This document shows, one piece after another, positions 9,607 through 18,339 of a stretch of 19,799 nucleotides of DNA. The stretch's first letter is position 1, and each line of letters starts with the position of its first letter. Both the position numbers and the translations under genes were made by a program. Location of the stretch: positions 1 to 19,799 of the forward strand of contig CAXKVR010000796.1 of NCBI GenBank assembly GCA_964058845.1, written 5' to 3'. Source of the DNA: Carex sylvatica. Its lineage: Eukaryota; Streptophyta; Magnoliopsida; Poales; Cyperaceae. A model generated the notes under the pieces. The model searched no databases. It was not told the DNA's origin and saw nothing but the letters and a program-made list of their open reading frames with translations.

Positions 9607-9797
9607 TGAACGAGTATCCTCTGCATTAACTCAAAAGATAATCTTTTGAGTTTTAATGAAGGATGGCCGTCTGATCAGGATTGGAGCCAATCCGGCTCCA
9701 CCTATGACGCTCGGGGTTCTTCAATATTAGTGCGGATCTTAATCGTACGGTTTAGATCTATTAGTGTACAGCGAGTTAATGCAGAGGATACGAATTC
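9607..9797. mobile_element. Short TIR element (MITE) with 9-bp flanking repeats, Mutator-like
   Basis: Perfect 19-bp inverted repeats (GTATCCTCTGCATTAACTC at 9614-9632 and its complement at 9773-9791) bound a 178-bp core. The repeat extends outward imperfectly as GAACGA on the left against GAATTC on the right. The direct repeat AAACACCCC lies immediately outside on both sides (9598-9606 and 9798-9806). A 9-bp target duplication is the Mutator superfamily hallmark, but family assignment rests on that length only. The interior holds a second, perfect palindrome (9629-9651) and GGAGCC/GGCTCC pairing, so the whole element can fold. A 93-codon ORF that crosses it is chance. Confidence 0.72.
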
Positions 9798-9828
9798 AAA
9801 CACCCCCTACAAAAAAGAAACAATAGAA

Positions 9829-9919
9829 TTCCCATGCTATCCCTGCTATCATTTGGCCTATCGACACGTTACCCCACCCCCCACCCCTGATTTTTTTCCC
9901 ATGCTACCCCTGCAGTCAT
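9829..9919. repeat. Two 24-bp direct repeats 67 bp apart
   Basis: TTCCCATGCTATCCCTGCTA at 9829 and TTCCCATGCTACCCCTGCAG at 9896, each with four further bases, match at 21 of 24 positions. They lie just outside the 9.6-kb MITE in a C-rich tract. Their meaning is unknown. Confidence 0.6.
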
Positions 9920-10016
9920 CCGGATGACCAAATCACCAATTATTGGGTCGGGTTTTCTTTGAATCACTTCGCGTTCAATATTTTCTTTAACATCCTTCTC
10001 TGTAATTTTAACATGA

Positions 10017-10746
10017 CAGAAAATCAGGGGTGTAAGCGGAGCGGATAATGCTCATACCATATCGGCATTTGTCGCATAATGAGCGAATACGAATACGGAT
10101 ACGAATAGTAAACGGATATTAAAATTCAAAATCAAATTCGCCTTAAACGGATACGAATACGGAACGGATAGTCCATGGATACGAATTCGAATATGGATAT
10201 AAAACGAATAATGGTCGGATAATTAACATATATGAATTTCTAAGATACAAATATTAATTAAAAAATTAAATATAAATATTAATGATAATTATAAGTGGAT
10301 GGAGAGATGACAGATAATATATTCATATAATATATATATCAAATAAAAAAATGGTAACAAAAAAAGTTGTGGTGTAGTGGTTTAAAGCTTAGTTCAAAGG
10401 TCTTAAGATGAGAGTACATGAGTTCAAATCTCACCTATAACAAATATTAATTCCTCTTTTATTAGAGTTCGGATATCCGCTATGTTTAGGACTCTAAATC
10501 CGTATCTGTATACAGAAATTATTGGGTTTCGGATAGTCCGGATATCCGCTCCGTTTAGGACTCCGTATCCTAATCCGTATCCGGATCTTCTATGGATATT
10601 AAAAAATTATCCGAATCCGGATATAGTTTGAATTCGGATAATTTCCGAATACGGAGCTTTCGGATTCGAATAATTTTGAATAATTTCCAAATACGGAGCG
10701 GATATCCGCCGAATAATCCGATTCCGTTTACACCTCTACAGAAAAT
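10017..10746. mobile_element. hAT-like non-autonomous element (714 bp) with exact 8-bp target duplication
   Basis: CAGAAAAT occurs at 10017-10024 and 10739-10746. Between them lies a 714-bp element (10025-10738) with termini CAGGGGTGTAAGCGGA and TCCGTTTACACCTCTA, inverse complements at most positions (AGRGGTGTAARCGGA core). An 8-bp duplication plus a C/TAGGGGTG-type end is characteristic of hAT elements. Both subterminal regions are crowded with short motifs (CGGATAC, CGAATA, CGGATATCCG), as expected for transposase-binding repeats. No transposase is encoded; the two ORFs at the right end (10570-10803 and 10592-10810) are by-products of these motifs. A tRNA-like sequence is embedded in the middle (10366-10441). 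Confidence 0.85.
10366..10441 (+). repeat. tRNA-derived (SINE-like) sequence nested in the hAT-like element
   Basis: The segment is 76 bases. The seven terminal bases on each side pair fully (GTTGTGG with CTATAAC, two of them G-T). A box-A-like TGGTGTAGTGG and a box-B-like GAGTTCAAATC are present, and the T arm has a seven-base loop TTCAAAT with four of five stem pairs. The D and anticodon arms do not form properly, so it is not a functional tRNA gene. It resembles the head of a tRNA-derived SINE and shares sequence with the element at 17554-17674 on the other strand. TAACAAA occurs on both flanks, which could be a short target duplication. Confidence 0.6.
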
Positions 10747-10962
10747 ACTAGACTGTCTATTTACCTTAATTGTACACATCAGAAAACAATCAACACAAAG
10801 CATTCAGTAGTTAATAGTAAGTAAGATCAAATGACGTATTCTTATTTGAAGGATCATGTGTGATATGCTTGACAAAAAAATTGTAGATGTCATGGGTCAA
10901 CAAACTAAAAGAACCGGAATCATGTGTTTGATGAATATTAAATCCAATTCGATTAATGTTTT
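10747..10962. other. Short spacer, nothing recognised
   Basis: AT-rich sequence between the hAT-like element and the tandem array. An ORF of 62 codons starting at 10856 runs into the repeat array and is not credible as a gene. Confidence 0.4.
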
Positions 10963-11821
10963 ATCGAAATCGTTCAATGCATATTACATTAAGATTTACA
11001 TAAACAATTTTAAATTTTATATATTAAATATGTACGATTCTTAATATAGACTAAACAGTTAAAATCATATATTACAAAAGAACCTAGTTCATGCATGTCG
11101 CTAAAAGTGCATTAAATCTTAATTCTCGTCTCATCCTCACAAAAAATAGCGTACTCTTTTAATTAGTTGAATTAGGTATTGAATTTAAAGAGAAAATTGA
11201 CAAAGTAATTTTGTAAAATGACAGACTGCAAAAGACAATAATAAAACCAGAGACGAGGAAGTCAAATAAATAAATTATAAAATGTGTTCAAGATAACTTC
11301 TCTAGGAATCGAAATCGTTCAATGCATATTAAGATTTACATAAACAATTTTAAAATTCATATAGATTAAATGCGTACGATTCTTAACACAGACTGAACAG
11401 TTAAAACCAGACATTACAAAAGAACCAAGCTAATGCATGTCACTAAAAGTGTATTGAATCTTAATTCTTGTCTCATCCTCACAAAAAATAGCATACCCTT
11501 TTAATTAGTCGAATTAGGTATTGAATCTAAAGAGAAAATTGAGAAAGTAATTTCATAAAATGACGCACTGCAAAAGACAGTAGTAAAACCAGAGACGAGG
11601 AAGCCAATTAAATAAATAAATTCAAAAATGTGTTCAAGATAACTTACTTCTCTAGAAATCAAAATTGTTCAATGCATATTAAGATTTACATAAATAATTT
11701 TAAAATTCATATAGATTAAATGCGTACGATTCTTAACACAAACTGAACAGTTAAAATCTGACATTACAAAAGAACCTAGCTCATGCATGTCACAAAAAGT
11801 GCATTGAGAATCTTAATTCTC
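10963..11821. repeat. Tandem array of a ~349-bp unit, copies 1, 2 and left part of copy 3
   Basis: Units start at 10963, 11308 and 11658 at ATCGAAATCGTTCAATGC-like sequence, giving periods of 345 and 350 bases. Shared landmarks in each unit include TTAAGATTTACATAAA, TGCATGTC, AATCTTAATTCT, TTTTAATTAGT and ACCAGAGACGAGGAAG. Copy 3 is cut at 11821 by the LINE and resumes at 14518. Joined, its two parts measure 164 + 185 = 349 bases, in agreement with the other copies. The function is unknown; it looks like a small locally amplified repeat rather than a long satellite. Confidence 0.92.
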
Positions 11822-14388
11822 AGGTCAGAAGAAATAAGGCCTCTTAACCAATTTGAATTTCAGGTCAGACAAGGGTGTAGAGAAAATGCGTATTACCTTT
11901 CTACCCTTATTGAAGAGAGATGGGCACAAAGAGCTAGATGTCGTTGGCTCTCAGAGGGAGACAATAATACTAGGTTCTTTCATTCCTATGCTTCGTCTCG
12001 TTTAAGACGGAACAAGGTGCTTTCCTTAGAAGTCGATGGGGTATGCATTACAGACGAAGAGCAAATACAGCAAGCATTTTTCTGCCATATAAAAGGTTTT
12101 TTAGGGGTGCAATCTCTGGTCACACCTTTTAACCCTTTGACTCTTTATGAAAATGGGCCAAACCTAAGTGCACTGCAGGAGCCGTTTTCAATTAAGGAGG
12201 TAGAGGAGACAATTCATAGTCTGGCCAATAATAGAGCTTCGGGTCCGGATGGGCTGCCAAATGAATTCGCTAAGATATACTGGGCTGATATCAAGTCAGA
12301 TATTCTAGTTCTAATCAAAGGTTTCTATGATGGCTCAGCTAATATTGAGGCTCTAAACAAGGCTAATATTGTGATGATTCCCAAAAGGGAAGACGCTGTG
12401 CTCCTGAAGGATTTTCGACCAATTAGTATAATCAGTCTCATTCCGAAAATAATCTCAAAGATGTTGGCTAAAAGGTTAGCAAAATTCTTGCCTGAGCTAA
12501 TTTCGATAAACCAAACTGCATTTGTGAAAGGGCGTCAAATTTATGAAAATTTTGTTGCTCTACGGGAGGTGCTGCAGCACATTTCTCATGCAAAGGTGAA
12601 GGTAATTTTTCTAAAAATTGATTTTGCTAAGGCCTTTGATTCGGTAAGTTGGGATTTTCTTTTTAGGGTAATGGAAGCTAGAGGTTTCCCGATTAGGTGG
12701 ATTGATTGGATTCGGGTTCTATTAAATACATCATCTTCTCGGATTGTATTAAATGGCCGAATCTCGGATTATTTCAAGCACCAGCAAGGTCTCCGTCAAG
12801 GGGATCCTTTGTCTCCTATGTTGTTTATTTTGGCGGTAGATGTTCTGCAAAAAATGTTGGAGAAATCGGGTCTACTTGTATCTTCTTCTATCTCTAGGAA
12901 AATCAAGGTACCGATTCTACCGTTTCAATATGCCGATGATACGGCAATTGTAGCTTCAGCAGACACAACCACCTTGGTGACTCTAAAGGTGGTTTTGAGG
13001 CTATTTGCTCAGGTTTCGGGCTTACAAATAAATTATGATAAAAGCTCGTTCTTTCCTTTTCATATCTCTTTTAACCACATTAGAAGAGCTGCTATTGTGC
13101 TTGGATGTTCTCAAGCGGCCATGCCTATGTCGTATCTTGGTATGCCTTTGACTATTGCTAAGCCGAATAGACAGGCCTATGTCCCACTGATTGAGAAAAT
13201 AAGATTGCGAATTGATGGCTGGCAAGGTAAATTTTATCAAGGGGTGGTAGAATTCAACTCATTAAATCGGTTCTCGCTAGTGTCCCGATTTACATGATGA
13301 CTTCCTTTCTTTTGCCGAAATGGGTGATTGATAAAATTGAACAAATGTGTCGCAATTTTCTATGGGGTCGAATGGTGGGTCAAGGCAGAGGTATTCACCT
13401 GCTGAATTGGGAGGTATGTTGTATGCCGACCAAGTATGGAGGTTTGGGTATACCTAATTTATCGATCAGAAATACTTCTCTTCTGTTGCGATGGTGGTGG
13501 AAAGCTTACTCTGATAGACAAAGCCTATGGTCGGTTATTGCTTCTTCTATAAGAGGTATGCACTCTAGCTCGGGCATAGTGGTTTGGTTGTCAACTGGAT
13601 CTTTCTTTTGGAATCAGCTTGTTAAAATTAAGCCTTTATTTCATTGGTGTGCGGTTTGGACTGTTGGAGATGGGTTTCGGGTATCATATTGGTATGATTC
13701 ATGGGGGCTGCCCCCGATTAGATCACTCAAGGATGGTATGCAAAGGCCGATAAAACAGATTATGTCTTTGAATGAGATGCTCACACGGTGGCCCATTATT
13801 TTTGACCATGCAATGGATGAAATTCCACTCTTAAGTGATACATCTGATGTCCTCACTTGGAGATGGAGTGGTTGTGGTCAGTATACTTCGGCTTCTATTT
13901 ACAGTATATTGCTTACAGGTGGCCGAGAGAAATGGAGGCATGCACAGCTTTGGCGGGCTTATACTCCTTCTAAGGTGAAATTCTTTACTTGCATGTTGCT
14001 TCATGACAAAATTCTTACACATGATGTTATGGTGAGAAGGGGTTTCACTGGTGATCCTACATGCGTAATGTGCCATTTGAACTGTTTGGAAACATCTTTC
14101 CACCTGTTCTTTGGGTGCAACTATGCTAGACATGTATGGGTGTGCATGGGACAGTTAGTGCAATTAGATTCATCGCCACAAAGTCTATGGGAATTATCTT
14201 GGAGTCGGTACAAGGTATTTGTTAAGGAGCCGAAACGGGTATGGATGACTCGTGTTATGGCTGTTCTTTGGGGAGTGTGGAAGCAGCGAAATGCATGTAT
14301 TTTCAGTCGACAGTGGAAACCTCCGTGGTTGCTAGCACGAGATGTCAAGGCAGAAACAGAAATGTGGCTTAAATGTTGTAAAGGCTAA
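11822..14388 (+). pseudogene. LINE ORF2 fragment: reverse transcriptase + zf-RVT, one frameshift
   Basis: Reading begins at the truncated 5' end (WLSEGDNNTRFFH near 11947-11985) and continues through the RT palm. Motifs are NRASGPDGLP, KIDFAKAFDSV (Asp codon 12620-12622), GLRQGDPLSP (from 12788) and FQYADD (YADD codons 12929-12940). The frame is lost near 13231-13235, where one base appears missing from the T run after WQGK. The second part resumes in another frame and runs to TAA at 14386-14388, with FLWG, GGLGIPNL, KVKFF and a zf-RVT cysteine/histidine cluster CVMC-x(10)-H-x4-C (14062-14118). An ATG at 11783 lies in host repeat sequence and 13294 is merely the first ATG after the shift; neither is a true start. 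No RNase H domain follows. The fragment is non-autonomous. Confidence 0.93.
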
Positions 14389-14502
14389 GTTCGTTTTTGT
14401 TGAGAGAAGAGTATGTAGTTTTTTTTTTTTTTTTTTTTTTGAAGTTGTAAACACATCTCCTATTGTACACCTGGTAGTCGCTACCTGGATTTAAAAAAAA
14501 AA
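11822..14502 (+). mobile_element. 5'-truncated L1-like LINE retrotransposon
   Basis: The element is bounded by a 15-bp target duplication AGAATCTTAATTCTC at 11807-11821 and 14503-14517 and ends in a short A tail (about 14493-14503, blending into the duplication). It retains only the C-terminal half of ORF2 (RT and zinc-knuckle region) and about 115 bases of 3' sequence with a 22-base T run (14419-14440). The endonuclease domain and ORF1 are missing, as expected for 5' truncation during target-primed reverse transcription. It landed inside copy 3 of the 349-bp tandem repeat, so it is younger than that array. Confidence 0.93.
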
Positions 14503-14517
14503 AGAATCTTAATTCTC

Positions 14518-14702
14518 GTCTCATCCGCACAAAAAATGGCGTACTCTTTTAATTAGTCGAATTAGGTACTGAATTTAAAGAGAAAATTGAGAAGGTAATT
14601 TCGTAAAATGATGCACTGCAAAAGGAAGTAGTAAAACCAGAGACAAGGAAGCCAATTAAATAAATAAATTATAAAATGTTCTAAAATAACTTCTCTAGAA
14701 AA
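14518..14702. repeat. Right part of tandem copy 3 after the LINE
   Basis: The sequence resumes with GTCTCATCCGCACAAAAAAT and continues through the same landmarks as copies 1 and 2 to TTCTCTAGAAA. It completes the third 349-bp unit. Confidence 0.9.
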
Positions 14703-15047
14703 TGGTTGGAAATTCGAGTAGACTATAGGTGTAACAATTCGATCTTTTAGTCAATTTATTACTATTCGAAACAAAATTTAAGTGTAAATTTAATTCTAAG
14801 ATAGTTAGTACTACACGTCGCGTGTGGATCTTTGTATAGTTGTAAGAGTAGTGACATTCTTTTTCGTTCTAATATCAGATATACGCAACAACAAGAGTAA
14901 ATTTCACTGGATGTCACTAAACTTTGTCATTTGTAACGAATTAGTCACTTAAGTTTATTTTGTTCCTTTGTAGCCACTGAACTTTTTATTTATCTCAATC
15001 AAGTCACAAACACACATAATAACGCACAAACACAGATAATTAGTGAC
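14703..15047. other. AT-rich spacer with dispersed-repeat-like sequence
   Basis: Around 14898-15008 the text reads like a common plant dispersed repeat (GTAAATTTCACTGGATGTCA, then GTAGCCACTGAACTTTTTAT and CAATCAAGTCAC). It alternates sense phrases of the CACTAAACTTT / CACTTAAGTTT / CACTGAACTTT type, that is, three near-copies of one short motif. I cannot fix element ends. No gene is seen. Confidence 0.35.
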
Positions 15048-15055
15048 CATGGCAC

Positions 15056-15743
15056 TAGGTCTGCAAACAAATCGAACCAAATCGAACTTATCCCAGTTTA
15101 AGTTTGAATAAGATTCGAACCGAATTGATTTGATTTGTTTCGGAACGAACTAATTTTGAATCGAATTAATTGTGAACTACAAATTTTTTGAAACGAAGTC
15201 AATCGAATTATGAACTATAATTTTTTTTACAGCCCTAGTTATACCGGTAGTTTATGCATTAGTTCTCTTCAATCGAAATAAAATTCACACAATTTTCTTT
15301 TACATTTCACAAATTCACACTGATAGATTATGGACCAGCTCAAGATTCCCTTACCTTTTGTGTTGCTGGATTGATTAAAATCACGACATGGACCTAGTCA
15401 AATGAAACTTATTTCATCGTTAATTTGTTACGTTGCTGAAATATTTTCCTATTATAAGTACCATTATATTAACAACTTTAAGCTTTTATATAAGTTCGGT
15501 TCCTGCATTATTAAAGATTGATGGTTGAATCCGTTAGTTGCATTATCTAAGATTCAAACCTAAATAGTTTGCGAATCAATTTTAAGAGAATTATACCCAG
15601 TTTGAGTTTGATTTGAATAAGATTCAAATCGAACTGGTTTGATTTGTTTCAGAACGAATTAATTTTGAATCGAATTAATTGCAAATTTTTCTCTAATCAA
15701 ACTCAAATCAAATCACGAACTACGAACCTTTTGTGCAGTCCTA
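15056..15743. mobile_element. Second hAT-like non-autonomous element (688 bp), composite inside
   Basis: The flanks CATGGCAC (15048-15055) and CATGGAAC (15744-15751) agree at 7 of 8 positions, like an aged 8-bp target duplication. The termini are TAGGTCTGCAAA and, on the other strand, TAGGACTGCACA. The interior holds two direct copies of a block of about 100 bp (from about 15097 and about 15600) built on GAATAAGATTC, GATTTGATTTGTTTC and TTTTGAATCGAATTAATT. A second inverse end TACAGCCCTA at 15227-15236 raises the possibility of a short 181-bp element (15056-15236) plus a separate partial copy. No transposase is visible. Confidence 0.55.
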
Positions 15744-15939
15744 CATGGAACATACAAAAAATAAGATTGAAGTTTCAGTAGTACTAAGTGATTGAGAAAG
15801 ACAATTTTTGAGTTAGTGAATGAGAATAATGCTAACCCGAGTGGTTTGAAAAAATAATACTAACTTTAAACTATTCGATTTAGTAAAATTATCATTTGAA
15901 TAGTATATTTAAAATCGCGATGGAGAAATAAATAAAATA

Positions 15940-16690
15940 ATGATTAAATTAATATAATATTTAAACTAATATTATATTACATTTAAACTAATATTATATT
16001 ATATTTAACATTTAAACTAATATTATAATTTATATATCATTTAATATTTAAACTAATATTATATTATATATTATATTATATATTATATGATATTTAATAC
16101 TAATCTCATCTGATATTTTATTTAGTTAATACTAACCTAAGATTTAAACTAATATTATATTACATTAAAATTTTAAATTAATATTATATTATATTTAATC
16201 TAACATTTTATTTAATATTAATCTAATTTAATACTATATTTATTTAATACTAATATAATATTTAAATTAATATTACATTACATTTAATGTTTAAACTAAA
16301 ATTTTATTTAATAGTAATCTAATTTAATATTATATTTAATTATAATCTAATATTTAAACTAATAATATATTATATTTAACATCTAAACTAATATTATATT
16401 ATATTTAATATAATATTTTATTTGATACTAATCTAATATGATATTATATTTATTTAATACTAATTTAATATTTAAACTAATATTATATTACATTTAATAT
16501 TTAATATTTAAACTAATATTATATTACATTTAATATTTAATTTTAAATTATATTATATTTAATCTAACATTTCATTTAATATTAATCTAATTTTATATTA
16601 ATTAATTTAATACTAATATATTATTTAAATTAATATTATTTTATATTTTATATTTGATTTAATATTTATTTAATACTAATTAAATATTTT
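15940..16690. repeat. Degenerate AT-rich repeat tract
   Basis: About 750 bases are built almost wholly from variants of TTTAAACTAATATTATATTA and TTTAATACTAATCTAA, with irregular spacing from roughly 27 to 60 bases. G is nearly absent. It could be an AT-rich minisatellite, and such tracts can act as matrix-attachment-like or easily melted DNA, but only the repeat structure is seen. Confidence 0.85.
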
Positions 16691-17065
16691 AACTTACTCT
16701 AATTGAGAAGAATGAAAACTATTTTTTTATTAATATCACTAACTCCACTAGTTCTATTCTTACTAGCTCATAATCTCTATAAGTTACAAAAATAGAGCTA
16801 TTTTTTTAGCTAAGTTAATTTTCCAATTTGGGTTTGAATCATACATTTTGAGAATAGTGGAGTTAACGCTCTATTCTCAACCCACCCAAACGTAACCGTA
16901 GTGAACTTCTGCTTGTATAAATCATTTCATTGTTTCTCACTGATGTGAAAATTTTACCTATAAAAGCTTGTTGTGGTTATGTTAAGGCATTCATTGCATT
17001 TGCACAAGTACCAGAACTTAGTTTTGAATTGAAATATTTTGCCAAGTTCCCCGAGTCCACAAGTA
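16691..17065. other. Spacer with a 10-bp perfect hairpin
   Basis: TTGAGAATAG (16848-16857) and CTATTCTCAA (16871-16880) pair perfectly around 13 bases. An 11-bp inverted pair TAACTCCACTA (16740-16750) / TAGTGGAGTTA (16855-16865) overlaps it. The right side reads, on the minus strand, CGTTTGGGTGGGTTGAGAAT, which resembles plant MITE ends, but no complete element could be bounded. No gene is seen. Confidence 0.45.
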
Positions 17066-17767
17066 TACAACTTTTTGGGAAATTTCAGTATACCCCTCAA
17101 AAACATCAAAGTTATGTATTTCCCCTTCTAATTTTTTTAATATTATATATACCATCTAAATTTGAAAAAATCACAAATTACTCATTTTATTTTATTTTTC
17201 TATTAAAATTCAATTATAAATTTATAAATATTAATTTTATCATTTATTAAGAAAATAAAAATATGTAGATTTTAAAAAATATCAGTCTTCTAATTTGTCA
17301 ATTTTCAACGATAAATAATTTATTTCTCTACTTCTGTCGTGTTCACAGTGACATTTAAGTATACATTTATATATGTCATCATAAGTATATAAATGGTGAC
17401 ATGGATATATTTCTAGATAAAGGGTGAATGCATATTTAATAAATTTAAAATGAGTTTTAATAAAGAAGGCAATAAAAATAGATAAATTTGTGAGTTTCTG
17501 AAATGTAGAAGAATAAATATGATATTATGAATTATTATTTCTTTGAGTAAAGATTGGAGGTCAAGTCACTCAACTATTTAATACATTTGTTATTACCAAT
17601 AAATGATTTCTCCCATCCGAATTTCGAACTCATGATCTCCTATATGAAGACCATTTGCTTTTACCACTAGACCAAATATTAGTTTTTATAATATTATGAA
17701 TTTTAGAGGGAAAAATACGTAATTTCAAAGTTTTTAGGAGAATATGTAATTCCTCCCAAAATTTGTA
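17066..17767. mobile_element. Long-inverted-repeat (foldback-like) element, ~700 bp
   Basis: About 80 bases at 17066-17146 (TACAACTTTTTGGGA through AATATTAT) are an imperfect inverse complement of about 80 bases at 17688-17767. Shared blocks include ATTAYRTATTT, CCYTCTAA and AATATTAT, with a few small indels. The middle is AT-rich, non-coding and contains a tRNA-derived sequence on the minus strand. Long inverted repeats of this size occur in foldback or Mutator-like non-autonomous elements; no target duplication was found, so the ends and class remain open. The 106-codon ORF at 16930-17250 overlaps the left arm and is not a gene. Confidence 0.55.
17554..17674 (-). repeat. tRNA-derived (SINE-like) sequence inside the foldback element
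   Basis: On the minus strand it begins TTTGGTCTAGTGGTAAAAGC (box A) and reaches box B at ATGAGTTCGAAATTCGG about 50 bases later, followed by a body of 60-70 bases that ends near 17554 (limit approximate). It matches the sequence at 10366-10441 through box A, GGTCTT and ATGAGTTC. It lacks a proper anticodon arm and is not a working tRNA. Confidence 0.55.
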
Positions 17768-17886
17768 CTGCTAACTAAAAACATTCACACAAGTAATTCA
17801 AATCGAATAAACCTAAACACTGGAATTACTTATCAACATTCATACAGTTTAATTTGATACCAAGGCAACGAGATTTTTGAATTCCG

Positions 17887-17903
17887 CTAGCTCTATCACT
17901 TGA
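17887..17903 (-). other. Primer-binding-site-like sequence on the outer side of the LTR
   Basis: Directly after the LTR end the minus strand reads TCAAGTGATAGAGCTAGCGG. This resembles the usual copia junction, a TCAAG-type spacer plus the initiator-Met PBS TGGTATCAGAGC, with about three bases missing. A PBS normally follows a 5' LTR, not a 3' LTR, so the context is odd. The match is short and by eye. Confidence 0.5.
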
Positions 17904-18339
17904 TGTTGAGTAGGAACACTATATTAAAACCAATTTTATTACTCTCTCAAGATATTCTTAGAACTCTACTGCTTAATTATCTAACATCCAAGATTACACC
18001 ATATACTACTTATATTATCATATACCTCCAAACTACTACAACACTCTACTTGATTTCACCCTTACTCTCTTATTTTGCTTGGATTGCTTTCTTACTTAGA
18101 TTGTTTCAAAGTGGAGACCAAGACCCCTATTTATACTTGCTCCATGAGAGCTAAAGAAACATCTAGATCTAAGATATTTTTGGCCTCTTCTAGATTTTTC
18201 TACATCGTACACTACAAGATATTTTATTTGGTAGTTTCTAGACAATTCTTGATATCTTAATGAAAGCTAATTTTGGGCTTGGGCTTGTTTGCAATTTGTT
18301 ATATGTAGAAGTGAAGACATTGATCATGGGCCTTCAACA
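17904..18339 (-). repeat. copia LTR (436 bp)
   Basis: The LTR begins TGTTGA and ends TCAACA on the minus strand, a 6-bp inverted terminal pair with the canonical TG...CA ends. It contains a TATAAATA promoter element (18129-18136) and an AATAAA-type signal (17935-17940) toward its end. Only one LTR lies in the window, so age cannot be estimated by LTR comparison. ORFs drawn across it (17900-18154, 18075-18260, +) are not genes. Confidence 0.88.
18129..18136 (-). promoter_or_regulatory. TATA box within the copia LTR
   Basis: TATAAATA on the minus strand is placed mid-LTR, with a TTGGTCTCC-rich stretch about 10-20 bases downstream. It is positioned to drive transcription toward lower coordinates. 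Confidence 0.6.

Noticed and set aside
10366..10441. Functional tRNA gene
   Set aside because: The acceptor stem and T loop are good, but the D and anticodon arms do not fold, so I call it tRNA-derived instead.
10570..10810. Two overlapping ORFs on opposite strands
   Set aside because: Both are made by the CGGATA-type motifs in the right end of the hAT-like element.
10963..11821. CRISPR-like array
   Set aside because: The repeats are direct and abutting with a 349-base period, without short repeats separated by unique spacers, and the host is a plant.
16930..17250. 106-codon ORF
   Set aside because: It is AT-driven and overlaps the left arm of the long inverted repeat.
17900..18260. Plus-strand ORFs in the copia LTR
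   Set aside because: They lie inside an LTR and antisense to the element; no protein features.
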